From the NCBI GenBank assembly GCA_031292035.1, contig JARLHX010000375.1, positions 186,001 to 250,000 on the forward strand: 64,000 nt of DNA. The letters are read 5' to 3'. A program made the position numbers and the translations under genes. Source of the DNA: Negativicutes bacterium (lineage in GTDB: Bacteria; Bacillota_C; Negativicutes; Sporomusales_B; JARLHX01). Shown here in pieces: positions 52,709 through 61,747 of this stretch. Every line of letters begins with the position of its first letter. Position 1 is the first letter of the stretch. The notes beneath the pieces were generated by a model that was given only the letters and a program-made list of their open reading frames with translations, made no database searches and had not been told where the DNA came from.

Positions 52709-53427
52709 AGCGTATAGCCCCTCGGTGTGATCATTCTGCCTTCGAGGATATAAGTCTGACTGTTACCAATGATGACCAGAGAAAACATATCAATATGCTC
52801 CTTGGTGAAATGTTCCAGGTCAGACAAGACCATCCCCTGATTCGCCCTAGTTGCATGGTGCACAATCCCCACCGGGGTGGCTGCCGGACGATGTTCCAGC
52901 ATGATTTCCCGCACTTTTTCGATTTGGCTGACCCGCCGACGGCTCTTAGGGTTGTATAGGGCTACCACGAAATCTCCGGCGGCGGCGGCTTCGATCCGGT
53001 TTTTGATGACCTCCCAGGGAGTGAGCAAGTCACTCAGACTGATGACGGCAAAATCGTGCATCAGCGGAGCCCCCAGGACGGCGGCGGCGGCGCTGATGGC
53101 GCTGATACCGGGAACAATGGCTACTTCCGGCCGAACGAGAGGCGGATATTTCATCACAAGTTCCAGCACCAGGCCGGCCATTCCATATATGCCGGCGTCG
53201 CCGCTGGAAATAACAGCTACCGCTTTCCCGGCTAGAGCCTCTTCCACTGCAGCCTGGCATCGGTCGATCTCCTGGGTCATACCAGTGCCGATGATTTTTT
53301 GTTCACCCAACAATTCGCGGATGAGATCCAGATACACATCATAGCCGACCACCACCTCGGCGCCCACAATGGCGTCATAGGCTCGGCGGCTCATGTCGTC
53401 GACACTGCCTGGTCCTATTCCCACCAC
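52705..53427 (-). CDS. cbiH: Cobalt-precorrin-3B C17-methyltransferase
   Basis: About 240 residues of the tetrapyrrole methylase fold: VVGIGPGSVDDMSRRA, VISSGDAGIYGMAGLVLE, and IVPGISAISAAAAVLGAPL with HDFAVISLSDLLTPW, which is specific to CbiH/CobJ. The likely start is a GTG at 53427, nine bases after GAGGT inside the end of cbiG; upstream codons in the same frame lie within cbiG and are not conserved-looking. Confidence 0.94.
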   Translation of the reverse strand: MVGIGPGSVDDMSRRAYDAIVGAEVVVGYDVYLDLIRELLGEQKIIGTGMTQEIDRCQAAVEEALAGKAVAVISSGDAGIYGMAGLVLELVMKYPPLVRPEVAIVPGISAISAAAAVLGAPLMHDFAVISLSDLLTPWEVIKNRIEAAAAGDFVVALYNPKSRRRVSQIEKVREIMLEHRPAATPVGIVHHATRANQGMVLSDLEHFTKEHIDMFSLVIIGNSQTYILEGRMITPRGYTL

Positions 53428-54488
53428 CGATATTTTACCTCGGCGATGGCAATGGTGACTTTCTTGTAAACCGTCTTTCGCAGCAGAAACTCCTCCGCTT
53501 GGCCTCCCAGCAATGCCGCCGGTTCGCATATATTACCCACCCCAATCTGCTCTTTTACAAAATCTGACGTCTCTAACTTAAACTTGTCGATACAGTCCTG
53601 CAGTTGTTCATTGGTGAACACTTCCATCGGCATCATCATCTGCTGCACTACAGCCAGCAGGCCGATTTCCTCCTCCTTGGCGACAGTAGTGCCGATGACC
53701 GCGATGCTCCGCTTGCTGCGGCCGATCTTGCGGCAGGCGTCATCCAGGGCGGTATAGATTTCAGCGCTGGTGGTGCCTTTGCGGCAACCCAAGCCGATGG
53801 CCAAAGTCCCCGGCCGGAGAAAGACATGCGGCTTGACCATATATAGATCTTTATCGGTTATAACCACCGCGGCATCATATTCATCAACCTGAGCCAACCT
53901 CTCCATCTCCAGCAACTCGACCCCCATATCCTCAGCCTGCTGAAAATAATGTTCATGGTTAGCCAGGGTTTTATCGATAAAAAAGGAAACCTTCTCATGA
54001 TTGGCTATGGCGGCGTTCACCGACTTCAGTTGTTCAAAAGGTTCAATTTCCAAGCTCAGCTTGATGGCCAGGATATCGGCAGCCGGCTTATTGAGAACAT
54101 CGGTGGCGGTGGTGATCACCGGACGAGCGCCGATGGCCCTACCAATATTTTTGGCCAGTTCATTGGCGCCGCCGATATGGCCGGACAATAGGCTGATGGC
54201 ATTCTCGCCGATTTCATCCATGACCACCACCGCCGGATCGAAGCGCTTGTCGCGAATATGGGGCGCGATCACCCGCACCACAATGCCGGTGGCCATGATG
54301 AACACCAGTCCGTCGTATACATGATAGATGCTGGCTATCAGCCGGCTCAGGCTATCGTAACTTTGGGCTGAGCCGCCCTGGCACCGGCCGGCTTTCGCGA
54401 ATAAATCAATATGAGCGTCTAAAGTTTGCGCCAACTTGTCAGCTAATAATGCACCATTTATTGTAACAGATATGACTGCGAGCCTCAT
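53415..54488 (-). CDS. cbiG: Cobalt-precorrin-5A hydrolase
   Basis: 357 residues with N-terminal GIVVRVIAPHIRDKRFDPAV and LLSGHIGGANELAKNIG segments and the C-terminal IGLGCRKGTTSAEIY signature. It opens the ring lactone and releases acetaldehyde in ring contraction. Overlaps cbiF (ATGA) and cbiH. Confidence 0.95.
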   Translation of the reverse strand: MRLAVISVTINGALLADKLAQTLDAHIDLFAKAGRCQGGSAQSYDSLSRLIASIYHVYDGLVFIMATGIVVRVIAPHIRDKRFDPAVVVMDEIGENAISLLSGHIGGANELAKNIGRAIGARPVITTATDVLNKPAADILAIKLSLEIEPFEQLKSVNAAIANHEKVSFFIDKTLANHEHYFQQAEDMGVELLEMERLAQVDEYDAAVVITDKDLYMVKPHVFLRPGTLAIGLGCRKGTTSAEIYTALDDACRKIGRSKRSIAVIGTTVAKEEEIGLLAVVQQMMMPMEVFTNEQLQDCIDKFKLETSDFVKEQIGVGNICEPAALLGGQAEEFLLRKTVYKKVTIAIAEVKYRWWE

Positions 54489-55243
54489 TTTGCCTCCCTG
54501 TACATATGCCCGAATTCTGGAGAATAAAGACGTGATAAAGCATAATCACTGCCAAGACATTTCCCGATGACGATCATTGCCGTTCGGTCGATACCGGCCT
54601 CAGCGATGGTCTCGGCAATGGTGGCCAGTGTGCCGCGATAAATCTTCTCATCCGGCCAGGAAGCCTTTTGCACAACTGCTGCCGGCGTATCTTCCCCATA
54701 TCCGCCCTGCAGCAGTTCGGCGACTACACTGTCCAGCATATGGACGCTGAGGAAGATGCACATGGTGGCATTATGGCTGGCCAAGAGCGCCAGTTTTTCT
54801 TTCTCCGGCACCGGAGTCCGGCCCTCCAGCCTTGTGATAATAACAGTTTGCGTCACTTCCGGCAGGGTGTATTCGCATTGCAAGGCCGCCGCCGCCGCTA
54901 AAAAGGAGCTCACCCCAGGCACCACTTCATAAGCAATGCCGCGTGCATCCAGTTCGTCCATCTGTTCCTTGATGGCGCCATAGATACTGGGGTCACCGGT
55001 ATGCAATCTGACCACCATTTTGCCAGCTTTTATCGACTGTTCAACCACAGCGATGACTTCCGCCAGGGTCATGGTCGCGCTATTTAAGATTTCAGTCTGT
55101 GGCTTGGCACAGGCCAACAGGGCCGGATTGACCAGCGAACCGGCATAGATGATGGTATCAGCCTTCTCCAGCAGCCGTTGTCCTTTTACTGTGATCAACT
55201 CCGGGTCACCAGGACCCGCCCCGACAAAATATACAGGCATCAT
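54485..55243 (-). CDS. cbiF: Cobalt-precorrin-4 C11-methyltransferase
   Basis: 252 residues: VYFVGAGPGDPELITVKGQR, LHTGDPSIYGAIKEQMDEL, and SSFLAAAAALQCEYTLPEVT with QTVIITRLEGRTPVPE are classic for CbiF/CobM. SAM-dependent tetrapyrrole methylase. Overlaps cbiL by four bases. Confidence 0.96.
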   Translation of the reverse strand: MMPVYFVGAGPGDPELITVKGQRLLEKADTIIYAGSLVNPALLACAKPQTEILNSATMTLAEVIAVVEQSIKAGKMVVRLHTGDPSIYGAIKEQMDELDARGIAYEVVPGVSSFLAAAAALQCEYTLPEVTQTVIITRLEGRTPVPEKEKLALLASHNATMCIFLSVHMLDSVVAELLQGGYGEDTPAAVVQKASWPDEKIYRGTLATIAETIAEAGIDRTAMIVIGKCLGSDYALSRLYSPEFGHMYREAK

Positions 55244-55950
55244 AGCCCCTCCCGCTTCACCAAAATCAGCGACAAATAGTCCCGTTTGCTATTGCGAATA
55301 CTGTCAAGGTCAAATGTGATAAACTGTTCAGGATAACCGACCTTGCTGATGAAAACCGCCTTATCCTTCAGGTCCATCTCATCGAGAATATCGACGACCT
55401 CTTCGTATTTTCCCGCCACCTTCATCAGTACGGCATTCGGAAACTGCTCCAGTATCGGCCTGAGATCGGCCGGATCGTCCACTGCCGGAATGATCGCCAA
55501 TTTTTCCGTCCCCTCGGCCAGGGCAATATTCAAACAGGCTGCTGCAGCGGCAAACGAAGTGACTCCTGGTACGCTCTCCACCTCGACATCCGGCAGCACC
55601 AGCCGCACTTGCTTCAATAGATAGGTATATGTACTGAACAGCATGGCATCACCGATGGTGATGAAAGCAACATTTTTGCCTTGCTTGAGATATTCGGCAA
55701 TTTTACAGGCCCCACGCCGCCATTCGTTTTCAAGAACAGTTTTGTCCCTGGTCATCGGGGTATCGATTTCGACCAGTTCAGCCGCTGCAGAAATATACTG
55801 GCCCGCGACCTTCATGGCGACACTGTCGTTATCGGCACTCGACCGAGGTAAACAAACGACCTCCACTGTTTTTAGCACATTGATCGCCCGCAAAGTCAAT
55901 AAGTCGGGCGCCCCCGGCCCCACGCCAATGCCATAAAATTTACCGGTCAT
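55240..55950 (-). CDS. cbiL: Cobalt-precorrin-2 C20-methyltransferase
   Basis: 236 residues: GIGVGPGAPDLLTLRAINVL, ITIGDAMLFSTYTYLLKQV and SVPGVTSFAAAAACLNIAL are typical of CbiL/CobI. First methylation after cobalt insertion. Overlaps cbiT by 11 bases and cbiF by four; GGGAGG lies inside the cbiT end. Confidence 0.95.
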   Translation of the reverse strand: MTGKFYGIGVGPGAPDLLTLRAINVLKTVEVVCLPRSSADNDSVAMKVAGQYISAAAELVEIDTPMTRDKTVLENEWRRGACKIAEYLKQGKNVAFITIGDAMLFSTYTYLLKQVRLVLPDVEVESVPGVTSFAAAAACLNIALAEGTEKLAIIPAVDDPADLRPILEQFPNAVLMKVAGKYEEVVDILDEMDLKDKAVFISKVGYPEQFITFDLDSIRNSKRDYLSLILVKREGL

Positions 55951-56536
55951 AATGTCCTCCCTTATTGCAGGCGATAAGATACACCGGATTTAGCGCCTGG
56001 AACATATTTTTGCTTCCGGCCCGCCTGAGCCGGGTAATCTGAACGCCGGTGGCCTCCACTTTGTATTCGCTGCGTTGCTGGGTAATTTCCAGCGCTTGTT
56101 GCAGTGTTTCCACCGTCACAGCAGTAATCACCAGCCGCCCTCCCGGTTTTAGCAGTCGATCGGCTTCAGCAAGGATGGTTGCCAAATGACCGCCGCTCCC
56201 GCCGACAAAAATAACATCGGCTGCCGGCAATCCGGCAAGTGCGCCAGGCGCCTCACCTGCGATGATCTCGATATTGTCCACCGCAAATTTGGCCGCATTG
56301 GTGCGAATCAGCGCCGTGCCTTCCTCTTCCCGCTCTACAGCAAAAACTTTGCCTCGTCTGGCCAACAGCGCCGCTTCCACCGATAGCGAACCGGTGCCGG
56401 CACCGATGTCGATGACAATATCCTGTTCGGCGATACAGGCCTTGCTCAGAGCCAAAATCCTTACTTCCTGCTTGGTCATCGGGATATCGCCACGAACGAA
56501 AAGTTCATCGGCAATTCCCGGGAAATGGTCGCTCAT
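55940..56536 (-). CDS. cbiT: Cobalt-precorrin-6B C15-methyltransferase (decarboxylating)
   Basis: About 198 residues with a class I SAM-binding motif VIDIGAGTGSLSVEAAL and the N-terminal GIADELFVRGDIPMTKQEVR that is characteristic of CbiT. The ATG at 56536 overlaps the cbiE stop, deciding against an upstream in-frame start. Works with CbiE; in many bacteria the two are fused as CobL. Confidence 0.95.
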   Translation of the reverse strand: MSDHFPGIADELFVRGDIPMTKQEVRILALSKACIAEQDIVIDIGAGTGSLSVEAALLARRGKVFAVEREEEGTALIRTNAAKFAVDNIEIIAGEAPGALAGLPAADVIFVGGSGGHLATILAEADRLLKPGGRLVITAVTVETLQQALEITQQRSEYKVEATGVQITRLRRAGSKNMFQALNPVYLIACNKGGHYDR

Positions 56537-57159
56537 CCTGTCACCACCATCACGCAATGTTCGTAGCCTTGCTGCTCGCCGGCGACAACCAGTGTCGTGG
56601 CCAGCACCTGTTCGTCCTCATAGGAAAGATCGCGGCACAACCAGGTCGCAGTCTCCGGCGGCCAGCCGTTGGACATCAGCAGCCTTGCAATATGCCGTGG
56701 ATCATGCTGGGCGTCTGTCAAAACGCCGATTTTTTTGTTTGGTTGATAAATCAACTGATCTTCTGCTGCCTCACGACCGTGCAGGCTAACCAGGGTTGCG
56801 TCCTGCCAAGGGCAGCCCACACGGGCAAACGCCACCTGCATCGAACTGATTCCTGGTATCACCGCCAGCTCCTCGGGAGAAAATTCCAGCCGCAACCTGG
56901 CCAGCAAACTGTAAAAGCCGGGATCGCCGGAGACCATAATAACAACATCGGATTCCGTCAGACACCGGCGAATAAATGCCATCAACTCGTCGAGATGTTT
57001 GTCAATTACCCGCATTTCCGCTTCGGACGAAGCAAAAGTGGCCAGAGCCCGCTGGCTGCCGATCAGTACCTTCGCCTGGTCAATCGCCCTTTGGGCCACA
57101 GGTGGCAGATAGTCCGGCGAACCTGGACCGATACCCACAACAATTATTTTATACGCCAT
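56533..57159 (-). CDS. cbiE: Cobalt-precorrin-7 C5-methyltransferase
   Basis: 208 residues: KIIVVGIGPGSPDYLPPVAQ, VMVSGDPGFYSLLARLRLEF and IPGISSMQVAFARVGCPWQD are diagnostic of CbiE. Overlaps cbiD by 16 bases with GGAGG inside the cbiD end. Confidence 0.95.
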   Translation of the reverse strand: MAYKIIVVGIGPGSPDYLPPVAQRAIDQAKVLIGSQRALATFASSEAEMRVIDKHLDELMAFIRRCLTESDVVIMVSGDPGFYSLLARLRLEFSPEELAVIPGISSMQVAFARVGCPWQDATLVSLHGREAAEDQLIYQPNKKIGVLTDAQHDPRHIARLLMSNGWPPETATWLCRDLSYEDEQVLATTLVVAGEQQGYEHCVMVVTG

Positions 57160-58247
57160 CCTAAACCACCTCCGATTGCCCGGGCTGGTTCATCCATACC
57201 CAGAATTTCTCCCGCCAAAGTAACGATAACCGTCCCGACGACAAGGTCGCCGAAAACATAGCGAACAGCTCTGGCACTCGCCCGCTCGGCCAGAATGTTA
57301 TAAATTGCGGTAAGGCCGCCGTTCTCAATGATCGGCATGGCCGCCTCGGTGGTAGTGCAATCCAAAATCTCCGCCACCGTCTCTTGCGTTGCCCCGACTT
57401 TAGCGGCATATGCCGCCAAGGTCTCCATTCGGGCGTCGGCAATCCGGTTGTGGGTGTGAAAAATACCGGCTGCCACTTTGGCGATTTTCCCGAGATGGCC
57501 GATCAATAGCACCTGACGGATTCCATAGTTGACCGCACTCTCCAGCATATAGCCGATGAAGTTGCTGGTCTGGACGACAACATCCGAGGGTAGGCCACAA
57601 CGGCTGATGGCAATATCTTGGCCGATTTTTCCCGGTACAAAAACAATCTGCTCGTAGCCGAGCGCCTTTACCACACTAATCTGGGGCGCCAGCGAATTTT
57701 TAAATGCTTCTTCCGACATCGGCTCAACAATGCCGGTGGTCCCGATGATCGACAGTCCGCCGGTAATCCCAAGGTGAGGGTTCAAAGTCCGGGTGGCGAG
57801 TCGTTCGCCGTCGGGAATGGAAATGGTAACCTCGGCCCCCAGTCCGGCTGGGAGTACCTCCTGCACTGCATTATAAATCATTTGTCGAGGTGCTGGATTA
57901 ATGGCCGGTTCCCCCATAGCCACCGCCAGACCCGGTTTGGTCACCGTTCCAACCCCCGCCCCGGCCTTTAAGATAATATCAGACGAAGAGCCTATCGTCA
58001 CAGTCGCTGTCACCGTCACGCCATTGGTAATATCTGGGTCATCCCCGGCGTCTTTGATCACTGAAGCCATTCCCTCCGTGGCGGTTGAAGCGGTATGGGC
58101 GACAGGTACACGAACCGTTTTACCCTGTGGTAATATCACATCCACCGCATCCACCTGAGTACCTTTCCAGGCAAGTACAGCAGCTTTGGCCGCAGCGGCG
58201 GCGCAGGTTCCTGTAGTGATTCCTGTTCGCAGTGTTTTGGCCGGCAA
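57144..58247 (-). CDS. cbiD: Cobalt-precorrin-5B C1-methyltransferase
   Basis: About 367 residues. LRTGITTGTCAAAAAKAAVL at the start, MVRGPS-region equivalent and ETLAAYAAKVGA are typical of CbiD. The likely start is a TTG at 58247, eight bases after GGGGG; that ribosome site is the 3' arm of a hairpin at 58256-58273, downstream of a cobalamin riboswitch, so translation initiation looks riboswitch-controlled. First gene of the 19-gene operon. Confidence 0.94.
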   Translation of the reverse strand: MPAKTLRTGITTGTCAAAAAKAAVLAWKGTQVDAVDVILPQGKTVRVPVAHTASTATEGMASVIKDAGDDPDITNGVTVTATVTIGSSSDIILKAGAGVGTVTKPGLAVAMGEPAINPAPRQMIYNAVQEVLPAGLGAEVTISIPDGERLATRTLNPHLGITGGLSIIGTTGIVEPMSEEAFKNSLAPQISVVKALGYEQIVFVPGKIGQDIAISRCGLPSDVVVQTSNFIGYMLESAVNYGIRQVLLIGHLGKIAKVAAGIFHTHNRIADARMETLAAYAAKVGATQETVAEILDCTTTEAAMPIIENGGLTAIYNILAERASARAVRYVFGDLVVGTVIVTLAGEILGMDEPARAIGGGLGWRIK

Positions 58248-58255
58248 ATAGAAAA

Positions 58256-58273
58256 CCCCCTGTAAACAGGGGG
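58256..58273 (-). promoter_or_regulatory. Hairpin hiding the cbiD ribosome-binding site
   Basis: On the minus strand CCCCCTG pairs perfectly with CAGGGGG around TTTA, followed by TTTTCTAT and the TTG start. The GGGGG arm is the only ribosome site for cbiD. It could act as a sequestering hairpin or a short terminator, and is probably the expression platform of the riboswitch. Confidence 0.75.
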
Positions 58274-58347
58274 CATAAATAACAAGGATCAAAATCGCAT
58301 TAGTTATTTACCCACCTGCCTATCTTCCGTAGGTCATAACGGCGTGT

Positions 58348-58500
58348 GTTAGAACAGGCAGGTCTCCTGGCTCTGGTTCCTTGCTGGACCACACCTTCCC
58401 GGTTTGACCAGTGGTATAACGTGGACAGCTCCCCATTACAGTGGCGGGACCGCTCCGGCATTTCACCGGCTTCCCTTTTAAGCATAAGCACCTATTCCCT
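58348..58500 (-). ncRNA. Cobalamin riboswitch
   Basis: On the minus strand the leader shows the conserved cobalamin-aptamer order: GGTGC near the start, GGGAAGCCGGTGAAATGCCG, AGCGGTCCCGCCACTGTAA, then the B12 box GCCAGGAGACCTGCC at 58371-58357. It lies about 100 bases before the cbiD start. Binding of adenosylcobalamin should lower expression of the cobalamin operon. Confidence 0.95.
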
Positions 58501-58666
58501 CAATATGAAATTGCCGCCAAGGCGGAATATGTTTAGGATATTATGTCCTTATATTCGGGTACTATGAAGATATTCCTGCTAATTGAGGCAAAAACTGCAT
58601 TATTTTCATTTTCCTTTGACTAACAACCAGCCAGATAGCGGCGGGAGATCAAGTCAAGCCCTCCGG

Positions 58667-58696
58667 TTGATAATGATGACCGGACTGGTATATACT
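58667..58696 (+). promoter_or_regulatory. Candidate promoter for lutC-lutBA
   Basis: TTGATA (58667-58672) and TATACT (58691-58696) are 18 bases apart on the plus strand. The spacer and -10 also contain ACTGGTATATACTGACC, similar to the half-sites at 58814-58836. Start of transcription would be near 58703, about 150 bases before lutC. Confidence 0.45.
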
Positions 58697-58813
58697 GACC
58701 TATTTCTCACGGCAAACGACGGCGCCAAAAGTGTCGGGAAAAACACCTCATTAATTGTGAGAAATTTTCGTATATTTTAGAAGGATTTTGAACTAATTGG
58801 CCCGAAATAGATT

Positions 58814-58836
58814 ACTGGTCAGTCCACCATACCAGT
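58814..58836. promoter_or_regulatory. Inverted repeat in the lutC leader, possible operator
   Basis: ACTGGT at 58814-58819 and ACCAGT at 58831-58836 form an 11-base-spaced inverted repeat just before the lutC ribosome site; TGGT and ACCA half-sites are usual for FadR/LldR-type GntR regulators that control lactate genes. No such regulator gene is adjacent. Confidence 0.45.
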
Positions 58837-58853
58837 TAGGGAGGAATATTATC

Positions 58854-59468
58854 GTGAAAAAGGTGTGTGCAAACTGGGAGCAAGCCTTTCCGGCGGAAAA
58901 CTGGGGTCCCAGTTTTTTCGACGAGTTTGAAATGCGGGCCAAAAATGCCTCTGCCGAAGTTTTTCGGGTGAAAACAGCGGCTGAAGCCCAAGAAGCGCTG
59001 CTCACTATCGTCAAAAGCATCAATGCCAAGAAGGTAGTGGCGGTGGACAGTCCTTTGCAGCAGGCCGCCGGCATCAATGCTGCGCTGCAGTCGCTGGGAA
59101 TCGAAGTCTACACCACCCGCGAAGAAATTGCAGCCCATGCTGAATCAGCCGATCTCGGCATCTCCGGTGTTGAATTCGCTGTCGCCGAAACAGGCAGTGT
59201 CTGCCAGGATGCCTATGCAGTCGAAAGCCGACTTGTCTCCGCACTCACTCCCATCCATGTCGCTTTCCTGCCAAGTCAAAATATCGTCCGGGGAATGGAA
59301 GAAGCTCTCGGCGTCATATCCCAGGTATTTGACCGCGGCTATATCAGTTTTATCACCGGCCCCAGCCGTACCGCCGACATCGAGCGGGTTCTCACCATCG
59401 GCGTTCATGGCCCCAGCCGCTTTATTATTATTGCTATCGATGAGCAAGTTGCCGGAGGTGCTGCCTAA
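58854..59468 (+). CDS. lutC: LUD-domain protein LutC
   Basis: About 204 residues with a single LUD domain: AVDSPLQQAAGINAALQSLG, LGISGVEFAVAETGSV, and GPSRTADIERVLTIGVHGP, the usual LutC/YkgG end motif. LutC is part of the LutABC L-lactate oxidation complex. The GTG at 58854 follows AGGGAGGAATATT; in-frame codons from 58797 are upstream of the ribosome site. Its stop overlaps the lutBA start (TAATG). Confidence 0.92.
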   Translation: MKKVCANWEQAFPAENWGPSFFDEFEMRAKNASAEVFRVKTAAEAQEALLTIVKSINAKKVVAVDSPLQQAAGINAALQSLGIEVYTTREEIAAHAESADLGISGVEFAVAETGSVCQDAYAVESRLVSALTPIHVAFLPSQNIVRGMEEALGVISQVFDRGYISFITGPSRTADIERVLTIGVHGPSRFIIIAIDEQVAGGAA

Positions 59469-61651
59469 TGGAATCAGCCAACCGCAATCTCAAAAAAGAA
59501 ATCAACGAAAAACTAGCCGACCAAGTCCTGCGGGATGCCCTTGCCCGCTTTGGCGAAGCGTATCCTGTGGCCCGCGCCAAGGCGTATGAAAATGTCGACG
59601 ATATCGAAGCCCTTCGCGACTCGCTGCGCGACATGAAAATAGCCACTGTCGCCGATCTCGATGCGGTGGCTGATAAATTTGAAGCCGAGGCCACCAAGCG
59701 TGGCGCCAAAGTATTCCGCGCCAAAGATGGGGACGCCCTTAAGGAATACCTCCTCAATCTTTGCGAGGCCAAAGGTGTGAAGCGGATTGTTAAATCCAAA
59801 TCCATGGCCTCGGAAGAAATCCATCTCAACCATACGCTGGAAAAAGCCGGCCTTCATGTCAAGGAAACCGACCTTGGGGAATGGATCATCTCCCTGGCCG
59901 GCCACAAGCCTTCCCATATGGTTATGCCGGCCATTCACCTCAACCGCCAGCAGGTGGCCGACTACTTCTCCAAAGAGCTGAGCGAAGACATCCCTGCCGA
60001 TATCCCCTTCATGGTCCAGACGGCACGGGTCGCCCTGCGCGACGAATTTCTCCAGGCAGACATGGGAATATCGGGGGCCAACTTCGGAATTGCCGAAAAC
60101 GGCGCCATCGGCTTGGTCACCAACGAAGGCAATGCCCGCCTGGTCACCACCCTGCCGCGCATCCATGTGGCCATCATCGGCTACGAAAAACTCATTCCGA
60201 CTATTAAAGACGCGGTGCCTATCCTGCGCAGTCTGCCCCGCAACGCCACCGCCCAGCTTTTGACCAGTTATGTGAGTATGATTTCCGGTCCGGCACCCAC
60301 CATGGTCAAAAAAGACGGCAAGTGGGTGGAAGAAGAGAAAGAACTGCATATCATCCTCTTTGACAACGGCCGATTGAAGGCCGCCAAAGACGATAAATTC
60401 AAGCAAATCTATCAGTGTGTCCGCTGTGCATCCTGTCTCAACGTCTGTCCGGTCTATCAGTTGGTCGGCGGCCACGTATACGGCCACATCTACGCTGGCG
60501 GCATCGGCGCCATTCTTACCGCCTTTCTCAACAGCATGGGCGATTTCGAAGCCTTCAACGAGCTGTGCATCGGCTGCCGGAAATGCACCACCATTTGCCC
60601 AGGCAAGATCGATATTCCCGGCCTGATCGAAGAACTGCGCACCCGCGCCGTCAAGGAGCATGGCCTTCCCTTCGCGGTCCGCACGGTGTTCGAAAATGTC
60701 ATTTCCAATCGCAGGCTTTTCCACTCTTTGCTCCGGGTGGCGTCCCTCGGCCAGAAACCCTTCCAATCCGGCGAATTCATCCGCCATCTCCCGCTGTTTA
60801 TGGCTGGTCTCACCAAGGACCGCAGCCTTCCGGCCGTTGCCGACTCCCCGCTGCGCGACCGGGTGCATAAAATCACCAAAAATCCGGCGAATCCGGTGAA
60901 AACGGTAGCTTTCTTCAGTGGCTGCAACCTCGACTTCGTCTTCCCCGAAACCGGCGAATCGGTCTATAAAGTCCTGCAAGACCTCAATATTCAGGTTGTA
61001 TTCCCGGAAGACCAAGGCTGCTGCGGTAAACCGGTCATCGGCATGGGCGATGCTGAGACCACCAAAAAAATCGCCAAACGAAATATTGCGGCTTTCGAGG
61101 AAGCCAACGTCGACTACGTCATCGCGGCCTGTCCGAGCTGTACCGAGACCCTTCATGTCACCTACGCCGAGCTGCTGCATGATGACCCTGCGTGGGCCAA
61201 ACGGGCCGAGACCTTTAGCCATAAGGTGCGGGAATTCTCCCAGTTCGTCGCCGAAGAATACGAAAAAGCCGGCCGCCTTGGCAAAGAATCAGCCGGCGGC
61301 ACCAAGGTAACCCTGCACGACTCCTGCCATATGAAGCGGGTTCTTGAAATCCACGAAGAACCTCGCAAACTCTTAGCCGGGGCTGCAGGCTATGAACTGG
61401 TAGAAATGAAAGACTGCGACAAGTGCTGCGGTATGGCCGGCGCCTTCGGCATCAAATATGCCGAACTGTCCGGACCGATCCTGAAGCAAAAGGTAACAAA
61501 TATTAAAGACAGCGGCGCCCAGGTTGTGGCTGTCGGTTGTCCGGCCTGTATGATGCAGCTCAGAGGCGGCCTTGACAAGCAGGCTCCTGAAATCAAAGTA
61601 AAACATGTCGCCGACATCCTGGCAGAAGGAATTGATGGCGCCAAAAAATAG
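59468..61651 (+). CDS. Fused LutB-LutA lactate oxidation protein
   Basis: 727 residues joining two proteins that are separate in Bacillus. Residues 1-300 are a LUD domain (ISGANFGIAENGAIGLVTNE). Two 4Fe-4S motifs follow, CVRCASCLNVCP near 317 and CIGCRKCTTICP near 367. The C-terminal part has two CCG domains: SGCNLDF near 484 with QGCCGKPVIGMG near 517, and DSCHMKR near 620 with CDKCCGMAG near 650 and CPACM near 692. Together these match LutB followed by LutA, the electron-transfer and Fe-S subunits for lactate oxidation to pyruvate. A terminator follows the gene. Confidence 0.9.
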   Translation: MESANRNLKKEINEKLADQVLRDALARFGEAYPVARAKAYENVDDIEALRDSLRDMKIATVADLDAVADKFEAEATKRGAKVFRAKDGDALKEYLLNLCEAKGVKRIVKSKSMASEEIHLNHTLEKAGLHVKETDLGEWIISLAGHKPSHMVMPAIHLNRQQVADYFSKELSEDIPADIPFMVQTARVALRDEFLQADMGISGANFGIAENGAIGLVTNEGNARLVTTLPRIHVAIIGYEKLIPTIKDAVPILRSLPRNATAQLLTSYVSMISGPAPTMVKKDGKWVEEEKELHIILFDNGRLKAAKDDKFKQIYQCVRCASCLNVCPVYQLVGGHVYGHIYAGGIGAILTAFLNSMGDFEAFNELCIGCRKCTTICPGKIDIPGLIEELRTRAVKEHGLPFAVRTVFENVISNRRLFHSLLRVASLGQKPFQSGEFIRHLPLFMAGLTKDRSLPAVADSPLRDRVHKITKNPANPVKTVAFFSGCNLDFVFPETGESVYKVLQDLNIQVVFPEDQGCCGKPVIGMGDAETTKKIAKRNIAAFEEANVDYVIAACPSCTETLHVTYAELLHDDPAWAKRAETFSHKVREFSQFVAEEYEKAGRLGKESAGGTKVTLHDSCHMKRVLEIHEEPRKLLAGAAGYELVEMKDCDKCCGMAGAFGIKYAELSGPILKQKVTNIKDSGAQVVAVGCPACMMQLRGGLDKQAPEIKVKHVADILAEGIDGAKK

Positions 61652-61671
61652 GCCAATCAAACATACAAACA

Positions 61672-61699
61672 AAACCAGCGCCAAAGGCGCTGGTTTTTT
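61672..61699. terminator. Bidirectional terminator between lutBA and korC
   Basis: AAACCAGCGCC pairs with GGCGCTGGTTT around AAA, followed by T6 on the plus strand and a T-rich tail on the minus strand. It separates two convergent operons. Confidence 0.92.
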
Positions 61700-61747
61700 G
61701 TTGCGGTGGCACATTTATCATTTCGATAATCTGAGAAAATGGAGATT

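Noticed and set aside
59513..61222. Very long open frame antisense to the lutB-lutA fusion
   Set aside because: It mirrors a well-supported gene in the opposite strand and arises from G/C-rich third positions; its sequence has no recognisable domain.
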